A stretch of DNA of 46,246 bases from Candidatus Gastranaerophilales bacterium (GCA_947587615.1 CANPYC010000016.1:1-46246), one strand, 5' to 3'. Numbered from the stretch's first letter, positions 1 to 8,983 are shown. The notes: generated from the sequence alone by a model not told the origin. Numbers and translations: made by a program.

Positions 1-36
1 ATTTAGAATTTTAGTTTTTTTCTGAGTATTTTCCAC
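1..36 (-). CDS. 5' end of an unidentified gene, cut by the window edge
   Basis: After the TAG stop of the GH13 gene, the minus strand has a good ribosome binding site (AGGAG, overlapping that stop) about 8 nt before a GTG. From this GTG the frame stays open for all 12 codons to the window edge, starting MENTQKKTKILN. The spacing suggests a gene translationally coupled to the GH13 enzyme. Only the start is visible, so no function can be given. It could also be a chance open frame. Confidence 0.4.
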   Translation of the reverse strand, partial: MENTQKKTKILN

Positions 37-47
37 CGGTGTATCTC

Positions 48-2144
48 CTATAATTCAAGCCATAAAACCTGATAAGGTGCAATTCTTAAATGCATTGTTC
101 TATTTTGCAAAGATATATCAACTTTTATATTATCTTTATTTATAAGATTTTTAAGGCTTGTAATATGTCCTTTATTTTTTAAGATAATATCAGTAGGTAG
201 TGTGATTTCAGCTATTAATTTTTCTTTTGAGAGGTTATTTACAACTAAAATCTGTTGATTTTTATTTTTTCTGATGTAGGCAAAATTACTTTTTGATTTT
301 GTTTTTAGAATTTCAAAATCGCCGTTTGTCATAACATCAAGGTTTTTTCTTAGGGAAATAAGATTTTTAACTTTTTTATAAACTTTTGAATTAAATTCAT
401 AATAGCCTTTTGTTGAACCGTAGAAAAGTTTTTTTGCAATTGAACCTCTATGAATATCTCTTGAATCAAATGTTGATAAAAGATTGTTTAGCGCTTTTTT
501 CCCTTGTTCTCTTATTTGAGCTGATTTTTTAGCATTTTCAAAGTTATTTGCAGCTCCTATTTCATCTCCGTAATATATTATTGGAATCCCGGGAAGCGAA
601 AGTAATATTGAAAAAGCTTCTTCAATTCTATTCGGGTCTTTATCCAAGAAATTAGAGAGCCTTCCTGAAACTCCAAAACCCTTTCTAAAATCGGCACCTT
701 TTGACACTAAATTTTCAAAAATAATCTCTCTTACTTCAGGCGTTACCATCTCAAGAGTAAGTTCATCATGCACCCTTAAAAATACGCCCCAGGCAGCACT
801 TTTTGGAATAGTCGGATTTTTTTTGTATGCGTCAATAAAATATTTTTTATCTTCGGTGACTAATGTAGCCCAAATAGCATCCATAAAAGGAAAATTATAA
901 GCAATTTGAGCTTCCGAGGTGCGCTTTAGTGTCTTTTTTTTGTTATCGATATTAACTTCAACGGTTCTATCTTTTCCAAAATAAGGTAAAATATCTTTTG
1001 GCGCTTGACAGGCTTCAACTTGAATAACGCTTGATGGAGCGCTCAATTGTAAATAATTACTTAAAAGGGTTAAAATTGAATGTGTTTTAGGCTGATTTTC
1101 GGCATTTGTTCCGGGGTCTTTGGAAAGATAAGGAATAGCGTCCATTCTAAAAATATCTACTCCCATATTTGCCCAAGATGTAATAATATCTAAAACATAA
1201 TACAGGACTTCGGGGTTTTGCCAGTTTATATCAAGCTGAAAGGGATAAAATGTGTGATAAAGGTAATAGTCTTTGTTGTTAACCGTTACTTTCAGCCAAT
1301 TATTTTCCGTATTTTCAGGGAAAATCAATCTTCTTTTGGATATGGTTCCATCGTCTTCTTTATATTCTATTACTGTTCCCAATTTTTCATCTTTGTATTT
1401 TATGTATTCAGGCATACTATCTCGCCAGATGAAATAGTCAAGAGCGCTTTCATCTCCCGCTTCAAGCCTTTTAAACCATTCATGCTCGGATGAAAAATGA
1501 TTTAAAACCAAATCGGATTTAATTTTAAAACCTCTTTGTTTTGCACCTTTAACAAAATCTTTAAATTCAGCTAAACCGCCTAAATCTCTTCTTACGTTTT
1601 TAGGATTTTTAACGTCAAACCCTGCGTCTTTCATCGGACTATCGGCAAAAGGAAGCATATAAAGAGTAGTAACTCCTAAGTCTTCAAGATAGTCAAACAT
1701 TGCTTCACTATCTTTAAAGGTATTTTTCTTAGAGTCTTTAACTACTCCAAAATTATCCACATAAAACATATAGATAATTTCATTTTTATACCAATCATCT
1801 TTTCTTGTTTTATCTTGCTCGATTAGCTCTTTTGGTCTTTTTTCAATAGCGGCACTTGCCATTTTTAAGACCTTTTCATATATTTCATCCGCTTCATCTT
1901 TGCCGTATATTTCAACAATTGCCTGTTTTAGTTCTTTTTTTATTTTTGCGCTTGTGTCGTCAATTTCTTCAAGAGTTTGTGCTGTTTTGTTTTTCGTTTC
2001 GGTTTTCGTTTCGTTAGGGGCAGGTGTTGCTGCTTGCACTTTGGTATCTGTAACTTGTTCATTCGGTTTATCTTCAGAGTATTCAGAGTATGCGGGGGTA
2101 AATAAAAATGAAAAAACTACCCATAATAAAAATATTCTTTTCAT
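48..2144 (-). CDS. Exported GH13 alpha-amylase-family enzyme, trehalose-synthase-like
   Basis: Glycoside hydrolase family 13 enzyme of 698 residues. The (beta/alpha)8 barrel motifs are in order: region I DLVLNHF (His ~216), region II FRMDAIPYL (nucleophile Asp ~335), region III VIQVEACQ (acid/base Glu ~377) and region IV RVHDELTLEMV (Asp ~460), followed by YYGDEIG and a C-terminal beta domain. Region IV and the stretch after the nucleophile (GTN.EN.P.TH) closely resemble trehalose synthase (maltose-trehalose interconversion), but a related amylase or glucosyltransferase is possible. Region IV has Val where the family usually has Asn before His-Asp. The N-terminus is a Sec signal peptide (cleavage after AYS) followed by a charged linker and helix (~25-120); export is unusual because TreS enzymes are normally cytoplasmic. 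I chose the ATG at 2144, which begins MKRIFLLW; a TTG at 2162 and an ATG at 2153 lie upstream in frame, but no start here has a Shine-Dalgarno. Confidence 0.85.
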   Translation of the reverse strand: MKRIFLLWVVFSFLFTPAYSEYSEDKPNEQVTDTKVQAATPAPNETKTETKNKTAQTLEEIDDTSAKIKKELKQAIVEIYGKDEADEIYEKVLKMASAAIEKRPKELIEQDKTRKDDWYKNEIIYMFYVDNFGVVKDSKKNTFKDSEAMFDYLEDLGVTTLYMLPFADSPMKDAGFDVKNPKNVRRDLGGLAEFKDFVKGAKQRGFKIKSDLVLNHFSSEHEWFKRLEAGDESALDYFIWRDSMPEYIKYKDEKLGTVIEYKEDDGTISKRRLIFPENTENNWLKVTVNNKDYYLYHTFYPFQLDINWQNPEVLYYVLDIITSWANMGVDIFRMDAIPYLSKDPGTNAENQPKTHSILTLLSNYLQLSAPSSVIQVEACQAPKDILPYFGKDRTVEVNIDNKKKTLKRTSEAQIAYNFPFMDAIWATLVTEDKKYFIDAYKKNPTIPKSAAWGVFLRVHDELTLEMVTPEVREIIFENLVSKGADFRKGFGVSGRLSNFLDKDPNRIEEAFSILLSLPGIPIIYYGDEIGAANNFENAKKSAQIREQGKKALNNLLSTFDSRDIHRGSIAKKLFYGSTKGYYEFNSKVYKKVKNLISLRKNLDVMTNGDFEILKTKSKSNFAYIRKNKNQQILVVNNLSKEKLIAEITLPTDIILKNKGHITSLKNLINKDNIKVDISLQNRTMHLRIAPYQVLWLEL

Positions 2145-2151
2145 ATTTTGC

Positions 2152-2157
2152 ATTATA
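2152..2157 (-). promoter_or_regulatory. TATAAT -10-like box 7 nt before the GH13 start codon
   Basis: A perfect TATAAT lies 7 nt before the ATG at 2144 and overlaps the alternative ATG at 2153. There is no Shine-Dalgarno and no convincing -35. If it is used, transcription would begin at about the start codon and give a leaderless mRNA. In AT-rich DNA the hexamer could arise by chance. Confidence 0.35.
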
Positions 2158-2201
2158 CGCAAAAAAGAATGAAAAGAATATTTTATTAAGAATTTTTAAG
2201 T

Positions 2202-3440
2202 TTATGCCTTGTAGTCGTTTATAATACCTTCAACAAGCGCATCCGTCAGCGCATCTTTGTATTCTTCGCTTTCCAGTTTAGCTCGTTCTTGCGGATTTGA
2301 TAAAAATCCTATTTCAACTATTGTATTGTCAATATTGTATTCGTTTGCGCCGCTCAGCAATTTATATGCGGTTTCGCCGCTGCTGTAATTATAATCAAGT
2401 CCGTATTTATCCGTAGCTTCTCTTAGTGATTTGTATAAATCATTGTCAGGGTTTAAAGCTCCGTTTTCTTCCGACCAATAGTAGCATAAGCCGCTTGCTG
2501 ACGAATTAGCATTATAGTTAGCATGTATACTTACGAGTTTTAAATTGTCATTATTTTCGCCATCGCCGAATTTTTCAGCAAAATCGGGTATAAGTTTTAC
2601 GGCTTCTTTGTAATATCCTTGAGTCATTACAACATCAGCACCCTGAGCGAGAAGTTTTTCGCTTAATTCTTCTGCGTATTCCTGATTATAAGTCCATTCT
2701 TCATAACCGTCATGCGCAGCACCGGGGTCAAAACCTGTAGCAGAGTTTACTCCGCCGTGACCTGCGTTAACCATAATTGTTTTGCCTGATAATGCGCCAT
2801 TTTCTACGGTTGATTTATAATACTCCTGTTTTGCGCCAACGCTGCCATCATGTTCAAAATTTACTCCGTTAGAATAATCTTTTTCTTCAAACGGATCTGT
2901 AATTTGTTTATCTTCATCAACTTCTTTATTTAAATTAGTGTCGTCAAATAAGCAAGATATATCTAACTGTGTACCGACATTAATATTTGAAGCGTCTTGA
3001 ATATTGTTAGCTTCAGCCAAGGCTGTAACCATACTTGCAATTTCGGAATCGGGTGTATCTTCACCTAAATATTCTTTTGTGATACCCCAAAGGCTTTTTC
3101 CGGGTTCTACGGTATGGAATACACCTTCTTGCTCAAACAGGCTGTCTGTCATTAAATTTTCAGGGTCAACTTTTTGTTTTTCTTTTGTTTGTTTTGTATT
3201 TGTATTTGTATTCTCGCCCGTGTTTTTTACTTCTTTTTTTGCTTCATCAAAACACGAAGTATCTAATTCTATATTTACCGGTAATTCGGAATTTAAATCA
3301 AGATTATTTTTTTCAGCTAAAATTTTTACGTTTTTTGCAATATCTTCATCGGCTAAGTTTTTGCCTTTTTCTTTAAATATATTGTTTGTAATTTTCCATA
3401 ATGAATCGCCTGATGTGACGGTGTATGTACTTCCGCTCAT
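2202..3440 (-). CDS. Two-LysM N-acetylmuramoyl-L-alanine amidase without signal peptide
   Basis: Peptidoglycan amidase (Amidase_3/AmiC type) of 412 residues that should cleave the bond between MurNAc and the stem peptide. Two LysM glycan-binding modules come first (roughly 5-60, TVTSGDSLWKI; and 110-165, HTVEPGKSLWGI). A linker follows, then the zinc amidase domain (220-412). The expected ligands and catalytic Glu are visible: His in NAGHGG (~228), Glu in HDGYEEW (~245), His in SIHAN (~304) and Glu in VEIGFLSN (~376). The start is firm: AGAGGA lies 6-7 nt before the ATG, and LysM1 starts at residue 5. There is therefore no signal peptide, which is odd for an enzyme whose substrate is outside the cytoplasm. 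Export by a non-Sec route or release by lysis is inferred. The next two upstream genes also lack signal peptides. Confidence 0.88.
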   Translation of the reverse strand: MSGSTYTVTSGDSLWKITNNIFKEKGKNLADEDIAKNVKILAEKNNLDLNSELPVNIELDTSCFDEAKKEVKNTGENTNTNTKQTKEKQKVDPENLMTDSLFEQEGVFHTVEPGKSLWGITKEYLGEDTPDSEIASMVTALAEANNIQDASNINVGTQLDISCLFDDTNLNKEVDEDKQITDPFEEKDYSNGVNFEHDGSVGAKQEYYKSTVENGALSGKTIMVNAGHGGVNSATGFDPGAAHDGYEEWTYNQEYAEELSEKLLAQGADVVMTQGYYKEAVKLIPDFAEKFGDGENNDNLKLVSIHANYNANSSASGLCYYWSEENGALNPDNDLYKSLREATDKYGLDYNYSSGETAYKLLSGANEYNIDNTIVEIGFLSNPQERAKLESEEYKDALTDALVEGIINDYKA

Positions 3441-3506
3441 TTTCTATCCTCTTTATGTGTGCTTACATAAAGAATAAAAACATTTTGTGCAAAAATATTG
3501 ATAAAT

Positions 3507-3531
3507 AATAATTAAAATTTTAACAATTATT
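3507..3531 (-). terminator. AT-rich hairpin at the 3' end of the beta-repeat gene
   Basis: The inverted repeat AATAATT (3507-3513) / AATTATT (3525-3531) overlaps the stop codon of the beta-repeat gene and is followed by a weak U-rich stretch in the minus direction. It has only A-T pairs, so it is weak as an intrinsic terminator. Confidence 0.3.
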
Positions 3532-4876
3532 CATCTTTTTTATCATCATCTTTATCAACTCCTTCTGTATCATCGTCAAAATCATCTACATCGCTGTCAT
3601 ATTCATCTGAAGATTTTTCAGCTTCATATTTTTTAAGAGTATCTTCATAATCATCTAATTTATCATACAGATATGAATACTCTTCGGAGTCTTTTGGCAT
3701 ATCATCCAATCTTTCTTGAATTTTTGATATACCACGTTTAAGATTTTTGATAAGCTTATTTAACCCTTTTTCGCTTTCGTTTTTGTAGTCGGGTTTTTCG
3801 GTTGATTTATCATTATCTCTTTTTCTTGTATCATCTGCAAGTTTTTTATATGTACCTTCAATTGTTGTTACTGTTCCGTCAATTTCCGTTAAAGTGCCTT
3901 TATAATCATAAGTGGTTGAAAGAGGATTTTTTGATTTTAGTGTATAAGTAGCGCTTCCTTTTGAACCGTCTTTATTTGTTACTTCAACGGTTTTTTCTTC
4001 ACATACTCCTTCATTGTTATATGAAAGAGATGTTTCTTTGTATAATTCATCATCCTCATCGTAATATTTTTCACTTACGACTTTATTATCTTCGTTTAGT
4101 TCCTGTTCGATTCTAATTTTAGTTTTTTTACCGTCTTTATCAACAATTGTAACGTTTTTTGTTCTTGTTGTCGTATCACCGTCTGTTTCGTAATCGTCGT
4201 AAGTATGAGTGATTTTTGAACCGTCCGCTTTTTTAAGTTCGGCTTTAGTTATTTGCCCGTCTTTATTATAGGAATATTTATAATTATCCGTCCCGTCAGG
4301 ACCTTTTCTTTTTTTGGATATTAAATTTCCGTCATCATCATATTCATAGCTAAAGTTTAATTTTGTAGTTGTTTTTCCTTCTTTAAGGTTAATTTCTCTT
4401 GTTTGCCTTAAACCTGTAGAATCATAAGTAACCGTCCCTGTTAAGCGTTTACCATCCATATAGCCGTCAACGGTCTTTTTGGTTTTTATACCGTTTTCAA
4501 ATTCAATTTCCATTGTAGTTTTTTTACCGTCATCATCTTCAAATTCAACGGTTTGATGAGTCGGCTTTCCGCCGCTATCAACAGAAGTTGTTTCTGTTTT
4601 TCCGTCGGGGTATTTTTTTACAACTCTATTTTCTTCAAAGCTTACTTTAATATTTATTCCGTTATTTTTGTATTTATTTGAAAGTCTCTCTGCAAGCTTT
4701 TTTGCAGCCTGATTTTCACTATCTACACTGTTAATAGCGTCATCAATATCTTTGGTTGTGCTTTTTGCGCCTTCGCTTTCTTTGACAGTTCCTTTTTCCC
4801 GATTTGTTTTTGCTGACGCTTTTTCGCTTTGTGTTCGGGTTACTCCTGAAGTTCCATTAACTTTGCCTATTGCCAT
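3527..4876 (-). CDS. Acidic beta-repeat protein (YD/YwqK-like repeats), function unknown
   Basis: Protein of 449 residues that I cannot assign to a characterised family. The centre (~80-350) is a run of short beta-hairpin repeats of the type 'DGK.T.....YD..G......', like YD/RHS or YwqK-type antitoxin repeats: alternating Thr/Lys-rich strands and D-G turns (PDGKTET, DDDGNLISK, NKDGQITK, DKDGKKTK). After it come a predicted coiled coil (~370-430) and a strongly acidic Asp/Glu tail ending DDDKKDE. There is no signal peptide or membrane segment. The ATG at 4876 is chosen because GAGG (4885-4888) sits 8 nt upstream; the open frame extends to a TTG at 4903. It sits between the 1298-residue multidomain gene and the LysM amidase, all on the same strand, so a shared extracellular or effector role is plausible but unproven. 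Confidence 0.75.
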   Translation of the reverse strand: MAIGKVNGTSGVTRTQSEKASAKTNREKGTVKESEGAKSTTKDIDDAINSVDSENQAAKKLAERLSNKYKNNGINIKVSFEENRVVKKYPDGKTETTSVDSGGKPTHQTVEFEDDDGKKTTMEIEFENGIKTKKTVDGYMDGKRLTGTVTYDSTGLRQTREINLKEGKTTTKLNFSYEYDDDGNLISKKRKGPDGTDNYKYSYNKDGQITKAELKKADGSKITHTYDDYETDGDTTTRTKNVTIVDKDGKKTKIRIEQELNEDNKVVSEKYYDEDDELYKETSLSYNNEGVCEEKTVEVTNKDGSKGSATYTLKSKNPLSTTYDYKGTLTEIDGTVTTIEGTYKKLADDTRKRDNDKSTEKPDYKNESEKGLNKLIKNLKRGISKIQERLDDMPKDSEEYSYLYDKLDDYEDTLKKYEAEKSSDEYDSDVDDFDDDTEGVDKDDDKKDE

Positions 4877-4906
4877 TTTTCTTTCCTCACTTGTTGTATT
4901 CAACGA

Positions 4907-4933
4907 CAGTATTTTTACAATTCTTTAATACTG
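4907..4933 (-). promoter_or_regulatory. 7-bp inverted repeat in the leader of the beta-repeat gene
   Basis: CAGTATT (4907-4913) and AATACTG (4927-4933) are perfect inverted repeats separated by 13 nt, between the HLR1-like element and the start codon at 4876. They could be a protein-binding site or an mRNA leader hairpin. Confidence 0.3.
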
Positions 4934-4943
4934 CGCTAAAAAA

Positions 4944-4961
4944 TTTACAAAAGTTTACAGA
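4944..4961 (-). promoter_or_regulatory. HLR1-like direct repeat upstream of the beta-repeat gene
   Basis: On the plus strand, TTTACA occurs at 4944-4949 and again at 4954-4959, exactly 10 bp apart and each followed mostly by A. This fits 15 of 16 fixed positions of the cyanobacterial HLR1 element (G/T)TTACA(T/A)(T/A)NN(G/T)TTACA(T/A)(T/A), bound by the response regulator RpaB. It lies 68 bp before the ATG at 4876. The element reads on the strand opposite to the gene. Binding by an RpaB homologue is inference. Confidence 0.5.
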
Positions 4962-5002
4962 ACAAAAGAAAAAGTAAATTTTAAAATAATCGGGTTGTTT
5001 TA

Positions 5003-8000
5003 TTAGGCTATGTTTATGCCTTTGTTTCCAAGATTTGTTTCATAGTAACAATCTATAAAATAATCGGCGAATGTATCGGGCTGTAAACGCTGTGCCGCAT
5101 GATCAAGCATGCCGTGAGGCATTGGGCTTAACCCTGCTTTTATCAAAAGTGTATTTACTTCGTTCATAAATAACGAGTTGTTAATTTGATCATAAGGTCT
5201 TGCATTTGCCGCATATTGGTAGTGCTGTGCTATTTTTTCAAGAATTGTTTCACTTGAGGCATTAGAGTCGATAAGATCCAGTGTTTCTTTTGCCGTTCTG
5301 TGCATTTCTCTATAATAATAATCTTCTAAAGAGCTTCCGTCAGGATAAATGTGATTATATTGCATTCTGCCGGTATTCTCGTTGTATTTATAAGTGTCCT
5401 CCGGAAGTGCATAATCAGGTATACCTTCGAGCATAACTTTTGATGATTTATCTGCTCTATATGGGTCACCGTATTTAATTGCAATATCTTCAATCTGTTT
5501 AGCTTGTTTGTAGCGGCTGTTTTGAGGTTTTCCCCAACTGCGGATTACACCTGCGGTTTCTTTTAATTTGTCGCCGTTGTGTCCTTGACCGACTTCACTG
5601 TACCATTCGCTTTCGCCGTCAAAACCGCAGAAAGAAAATTTATGCATATCGTTTATTGTTTCTATGTAACTGTCAAGGCTTTGTGTATAAACACCTCTAT
5701 CTATGGAATCAACTAAAAATGCTCTTGCTTCTCTTGAAGTTCTTACGTATTTTTCATTAATTTGACGTCCGCCGTTTCCTTTGTACGATACAAGTTCGTC
5801 AGGATGAATATAGGGAACGGGTTTTCCATTGTATATTTCTTCGGGATTAAGTTTATCTATGGGTACACCGTTGTATGTTTCATAATTTGTACTGCTTTTT
5901 CTTGCTTTTGCTGCTCTCGCCGAGCTTTCTATAACTTTTGTTCCGTTTGTTGATATATCAACAACAGCATATCCATCTTCAAGTTTTTGTATTGATAAAT
6001 GTTTTCTTGAAACGCTTTGACCGCCCGAAATGTTAATATCAGCTTTTCTACCTATTGTTTTCACTTCGCCAAGCTTCATATCATCAAGTTGAGCTTTTAG
6101 AGCAGGGTTTTTTAAATCAAGAGTCATACCCGGAAGTTCTAAAACTTCATCACCTTTTAAAATTACCTCTTTATTTTTAGGTAGAGTATAGCCCGTGAAA
6201 TATTCAACGGAATTTGCGCTTGATTGAGGCATTGGGGTTTTTGTTTTTTTAACGCTACCGTCGACTTTTTTTGCTCCTTCTTGGGCAATTTCAAATTTAT
6301 ATGTGTTTGTTTTTGGGTCGTAATCAACAATATTAAATGTTGTACCGTTTTTGAGCAAGGCTTCATGCATACTGCCTTCACCCATTATTGCTTTTGTTCC
6401 TTTTGGAGCAAGTATTTCAATATTGGCAACTTTTGGATCTTGCGCCCCGTAACCTTGGTCGTATTTTAGCATCTCCGGAATATTTACTCTTGAATAAGAG
6501 TTATCGGGAGTTGTCGAGGTTGAAGTAAAACCTAAATCGGTAAATTGGTCGCCTACTTTCCAATTTGGATAAAATGAATCATTGAATATAACTTGTCTGT
6601 ATAAAACAGTATCTGCTTCAAGGGGTGTGCTTAATAAGTCAAAACCTTTATCTATAAAGAATTTTGCATCACGTCCTTGACTGCCTTTGTATATCTTAGA
6701 AACATCAGCTTCATGTCTTAAGGAAGTATTAATCATACCTTGATGGTGTTGATATGCGTCAAATGCCCTTTGTGCAGTATCAATATCTTTAACTTTAGCT
6801 TCAGCTCCGCTTGGTGATTTTGCCTTAAAGCCTTTTTCTATCATACTGTCGTTGTAGCCTGCGTCTTGCAGGTATTTTCTTCCGCCTTCAATATCGCCTC
6901 TGGAAAAATATTCATTTGCTGTATCAAAATCGCTTTTCGTTGCATTAACCTTAGCGTTAGCAACACCTGTGATTACTCCTAACATTTGACTTAAACCTTC
7001 ACCTTTTAAGTCGATATCACCTGTAATAACAAGGTCTGACATTAAACTTAGTGAGCCATCCACTCCAACTTCAGCTACGGTTGCGGCAAGTTTACTACCT
7101 GTTTGCGCTGCAACAAGCTCATTAACACCTCCTGATATTTTACCTATTCCTTTACCTGAGAAGTATAGTGCGCCATCAATTAATGTTTCTTTTGCAATTG
7201 ATAAATACCTATCTGCGTTTTTATTATCTTCACTTGTTATTGTATCAACAAGCTCCAGTGCATTATCTCCAAAGGTACCTGCCAATGCTGCCTTGCCTCC
7301 CACGCTCATCATACCCATACCGACGCCTGTTCCGACACCCGTAAAGCATAAAACACCTCCGACAGCCATAAGCCCCATACCGCCTATTTGAGATATTTGA
7401 GCTAAGTTATCAATAAAGCCTTCTTGAGATTCGCAATATTTATTTACTACTTCAGACAGTTTATCACCTGTACCTATTGCTTCTTTTCTTGCTTCAAGGA
7501 AATCATCTTCCAATTGTTCATAGTCTAAACCTGTTGCTTGTTCAAATTTATCAGTTCTTTCATTAACATATTTGTTATCATTAACGGCTTGAAGTCTTGA
7601 ATCAAATATATTATCTTCAAGATTAAAGTCTTTTGTTAAAGAACCCATATCGGTATATTCATCATAACCTTCATATTTTATTTTAACGTTATTATTTTCA
7701 TCAATTACAACGTCATCTATATATATGTCGGGATTAGTTCTGCTTGATTCTTTAATAATGTTTGCTATTTCATTTCTTGCTTCATCTTCATTTCCGTAAT
7801 ATTTAGTATAGGCATTAAATAATTCTTCTGTTGTTGTTGATGATGTTAGAGAGTTTTGAAGTTCTTGAGCAGGGGCTTTCATTGTAGCCGCAAACTGAAC
7901 CATTGTTGATTTTTCCTGATAGTCAATTATCTTATTTATATCAAAATCAACCCCTGTCCACTTTTTATATGTTTCTTCAAACGATACGTCACTTTTACCC

Positions 8001-8899
8001 GTTAGAGAGTCTTTAAGTTCACTCATCATTTGCTTTTGATCATCAATTGCTTTTTGAGCATCTTCGCTTGATATACCTAAACCTGTCAGAATTTTAAAAT
8101 CATCATAAAGACCGCTTACAACACCGTCATTTTTGTTTTGGTTATCAAACATAGCTTGCATTGCTTCGCCTGAATCAATCAGGCTTATTGCGTATGCTTT
8201 GTTTAGTTCTTCGCTATCGCATTCTTCTAAGGGTTTATCTAAGTAATTGTCTGCCAGGGTTTGGTTTTGCTCGTTATAAAGTTCATTTCCTTCGTCTTGG
8301 TCGGATATATTTTCGCTGCCAAAGCCTAAACTTGATTGTATCTGATTTTTTATGTCATCCAATGTTTTACCGGAAAACATTTCAATAATATCTCCGTCGG
8401 AGAATCCTTGGGAAACTAATTGGTCATAGGCTTCAAGATATTCATAAGAATTAAATTCTTCAAACTGTTTATTTATATCTTCTTCAGATATTGTTTTAGC
8501 CTTCCCGTCCTCTTGAGCTAAAGATATTAAACTTAAAGCCAGTTTATCATCCGTTTCAAGCTCGCCTGACATTACTTTGTTAAATTCTTTTTTTGATAAT
8601 TTGTCGTTGTCCTGTTGATTTGTTGAAGAAAGATTATCATATATTGTACTATATGCTTTATATGTATTATATTCTCCGTCTTTATTTGCGTTTAATGATT
8701 CAAATATATTTTGCGTTGTATCAATTGCTTGTTGAATAAAACTATTTTGCTGAATATCAGGAGTCGGATTTTGTACGGCTTCACTGCTCGGTGCTTGAGC
8801 TGCTTGAGCTTGGGGTTGTTCTTGAGGTTGAGGTTGGGGCTGTGGTTGAATTGCTTTTAGAGCATGTCCCAAAAAAATTTGAAAGAAATTTCCTGACAT
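5003..8899 (-). CDS. Giant multidomain protein: EF-hand-like, Gly-rich, ADP-ribosyltransferase-like, FHA and degenerate Fic-like domains
   Basis: Protein of 1298 residues, most like a polymorphic toxin or effector. In order: a Pro/Gln-rich N-terminus (20-35); EF-hand-like loops (NANKDGEYN ~70, then DNDKLSKKEF); long helical parts; a hydrophobic Gly-rich stretch (~500-540) that could insert in a membrane; and an ADP-ribosyltransferase-like domain (~740-870) with the Arg of VLYRQ (~765), the STS strand GFTSTSTTP (~790) and the Glu of SMHEALLKNGTTF (~845). An FHA phosphothreonine-binding domain follows (~930-990) with GR, SRKHL and NGT. The C-terminal helical domain carries RPYDQINNS (~1231) in the place of the Fic motif HPFxDGNGR, with the catalytic His replaced by Arg. 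The residue two before the ART Glu is Met rather than the usual Glu or Gln. There is no signal peptide. The start is supported by AGGA about 10 nt before the ATG. Gene context: preceded by an HLR1-like element and followed by the beta-repeat gene and the amidase. Confidence 0.8.
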   Translation of the reverse strand: MSGNFFQIFLGHALKAIQPQPQPQPQEQPQAQAAQAPSSEAVQNPTPDIQQNSFIQQAIDTTQNIFESLNANKDGEYNTYKAYSTIYDNLSSTNQQDNDKLSKKEFNKVMSGELETDDKLALSLISLAQEDGKAKTISEEDINKQFEEFNSYEYLEAYDQLVSQGFSDGDIIEMFSGKTLDDIKNQIQSSLGFGSENISDQDEGNELYNEQNQTLADNYLDKPLEECDSEELNKAYAISLIDSGEAMQAMFDNQNKNDGVVSGLYDDFKILTGLGISSEDAQKAIDDQKQMMSELKDSLTGKSDVSFEETYKKWTGVDFDINKIIDYQEKSTMVQFAATMKAPAQELQNSLTSSTTTEELFNAYTKYYGNEDEARNEIANIIKESSRTNPDIYIDDVVIDENNNVKIKYEGYDEYTDMGSLTKDFNLEDNIFDSRLQAVNDNKYVNERTDKFEQATGLDYEQLEDDFLEARKEAIGTGDKLSEVVNKYCESQEGFIDNLAQISQIGGMGLMAVGGVLCFTGVGTGVGMGMMSVGGKAALAGTFGDNALELVDTITSEDNKNADRYLSIAKETLIDGALYFSGKGIGKISGGVNELVAAQTGSKLAATVAEVGVDGSLSLMSDLVITGDIDLKGEGLSQMLGVITGVANAKVNATKSDFDTANEYFSRGDIEGGRKYLQDAGYNDSMIEKGFKAKSPSGAEAKVKDIDTAQRAFDAYQHHQGMINTSLRHEADVSKIYKGSQGRDAKFFIDKGFDLLSTPLEADTVLYRQVIFNDSFYPNWKVGDQFTDLGFTSTSTTPDNSYSRVNIPEMLKYDQGYGAQDPKVANIEILAPKGTKAIMGEGSMHEALLKNGTTFNIVDYDPKTNTYKFEIAQEGAKKVDGSVKKTKTPMPQSSANSVEYFTGYTLPKNKEVILKGDEVLELPGMTLDLKNPALKAQLDDMKLGEVKTIGRKADINISGGQSVSRKHLSIQKLEDGYAVVDISTNGTKVIESSARAAKARKSSTNYETYNGVPIDKLNPEEIYNGKPVPYIHPDELVSYKGNGGRQINEKYVRTSREARAFLVDSIDRGVYTQSLDSYIETINDMHKFSFCGFDGESEWYSEVGQGHNGDKLKETAGVIRSWGKPQNSRYKQAKQIEDIAIKYGDPYRADKSSKVMLEGIPDYALPEDTYKYNENTGRMQYNHIYPDGSSLEDYYYREMHRTAKETLDLIDSNASSETILEKIAQHYQYAANARPYDQINNSLFMNEVNTLLIKAGLSPMPHGMLDHAAQRLQPDTFADYFIDCYYETNLGNKGINIA

Positions 8900-8983
8900 A
8901 GCGTAAATCCTAAAACTTTTATAGATATTTTATTTAGAATTACGGAAATTTTAAGAAAAAATTAAGAATACCCGATAATAATT

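Noticed and set aside
3004-3477. 157-residue plus-strand open frame opposite the LysM amidase
   Set aside because: It lies antisense to the LysM domains, which have clear family motifs; its residues (Phe/Val/Ser-rich) show no domain.
3511-3530. A fourth HLR1-like element upstream of the LysM amidase
   Set aside because: Only one half-site (TTAACA, one mismatch) is found at the right distance; neither neighbour at a 10-bp period matches.
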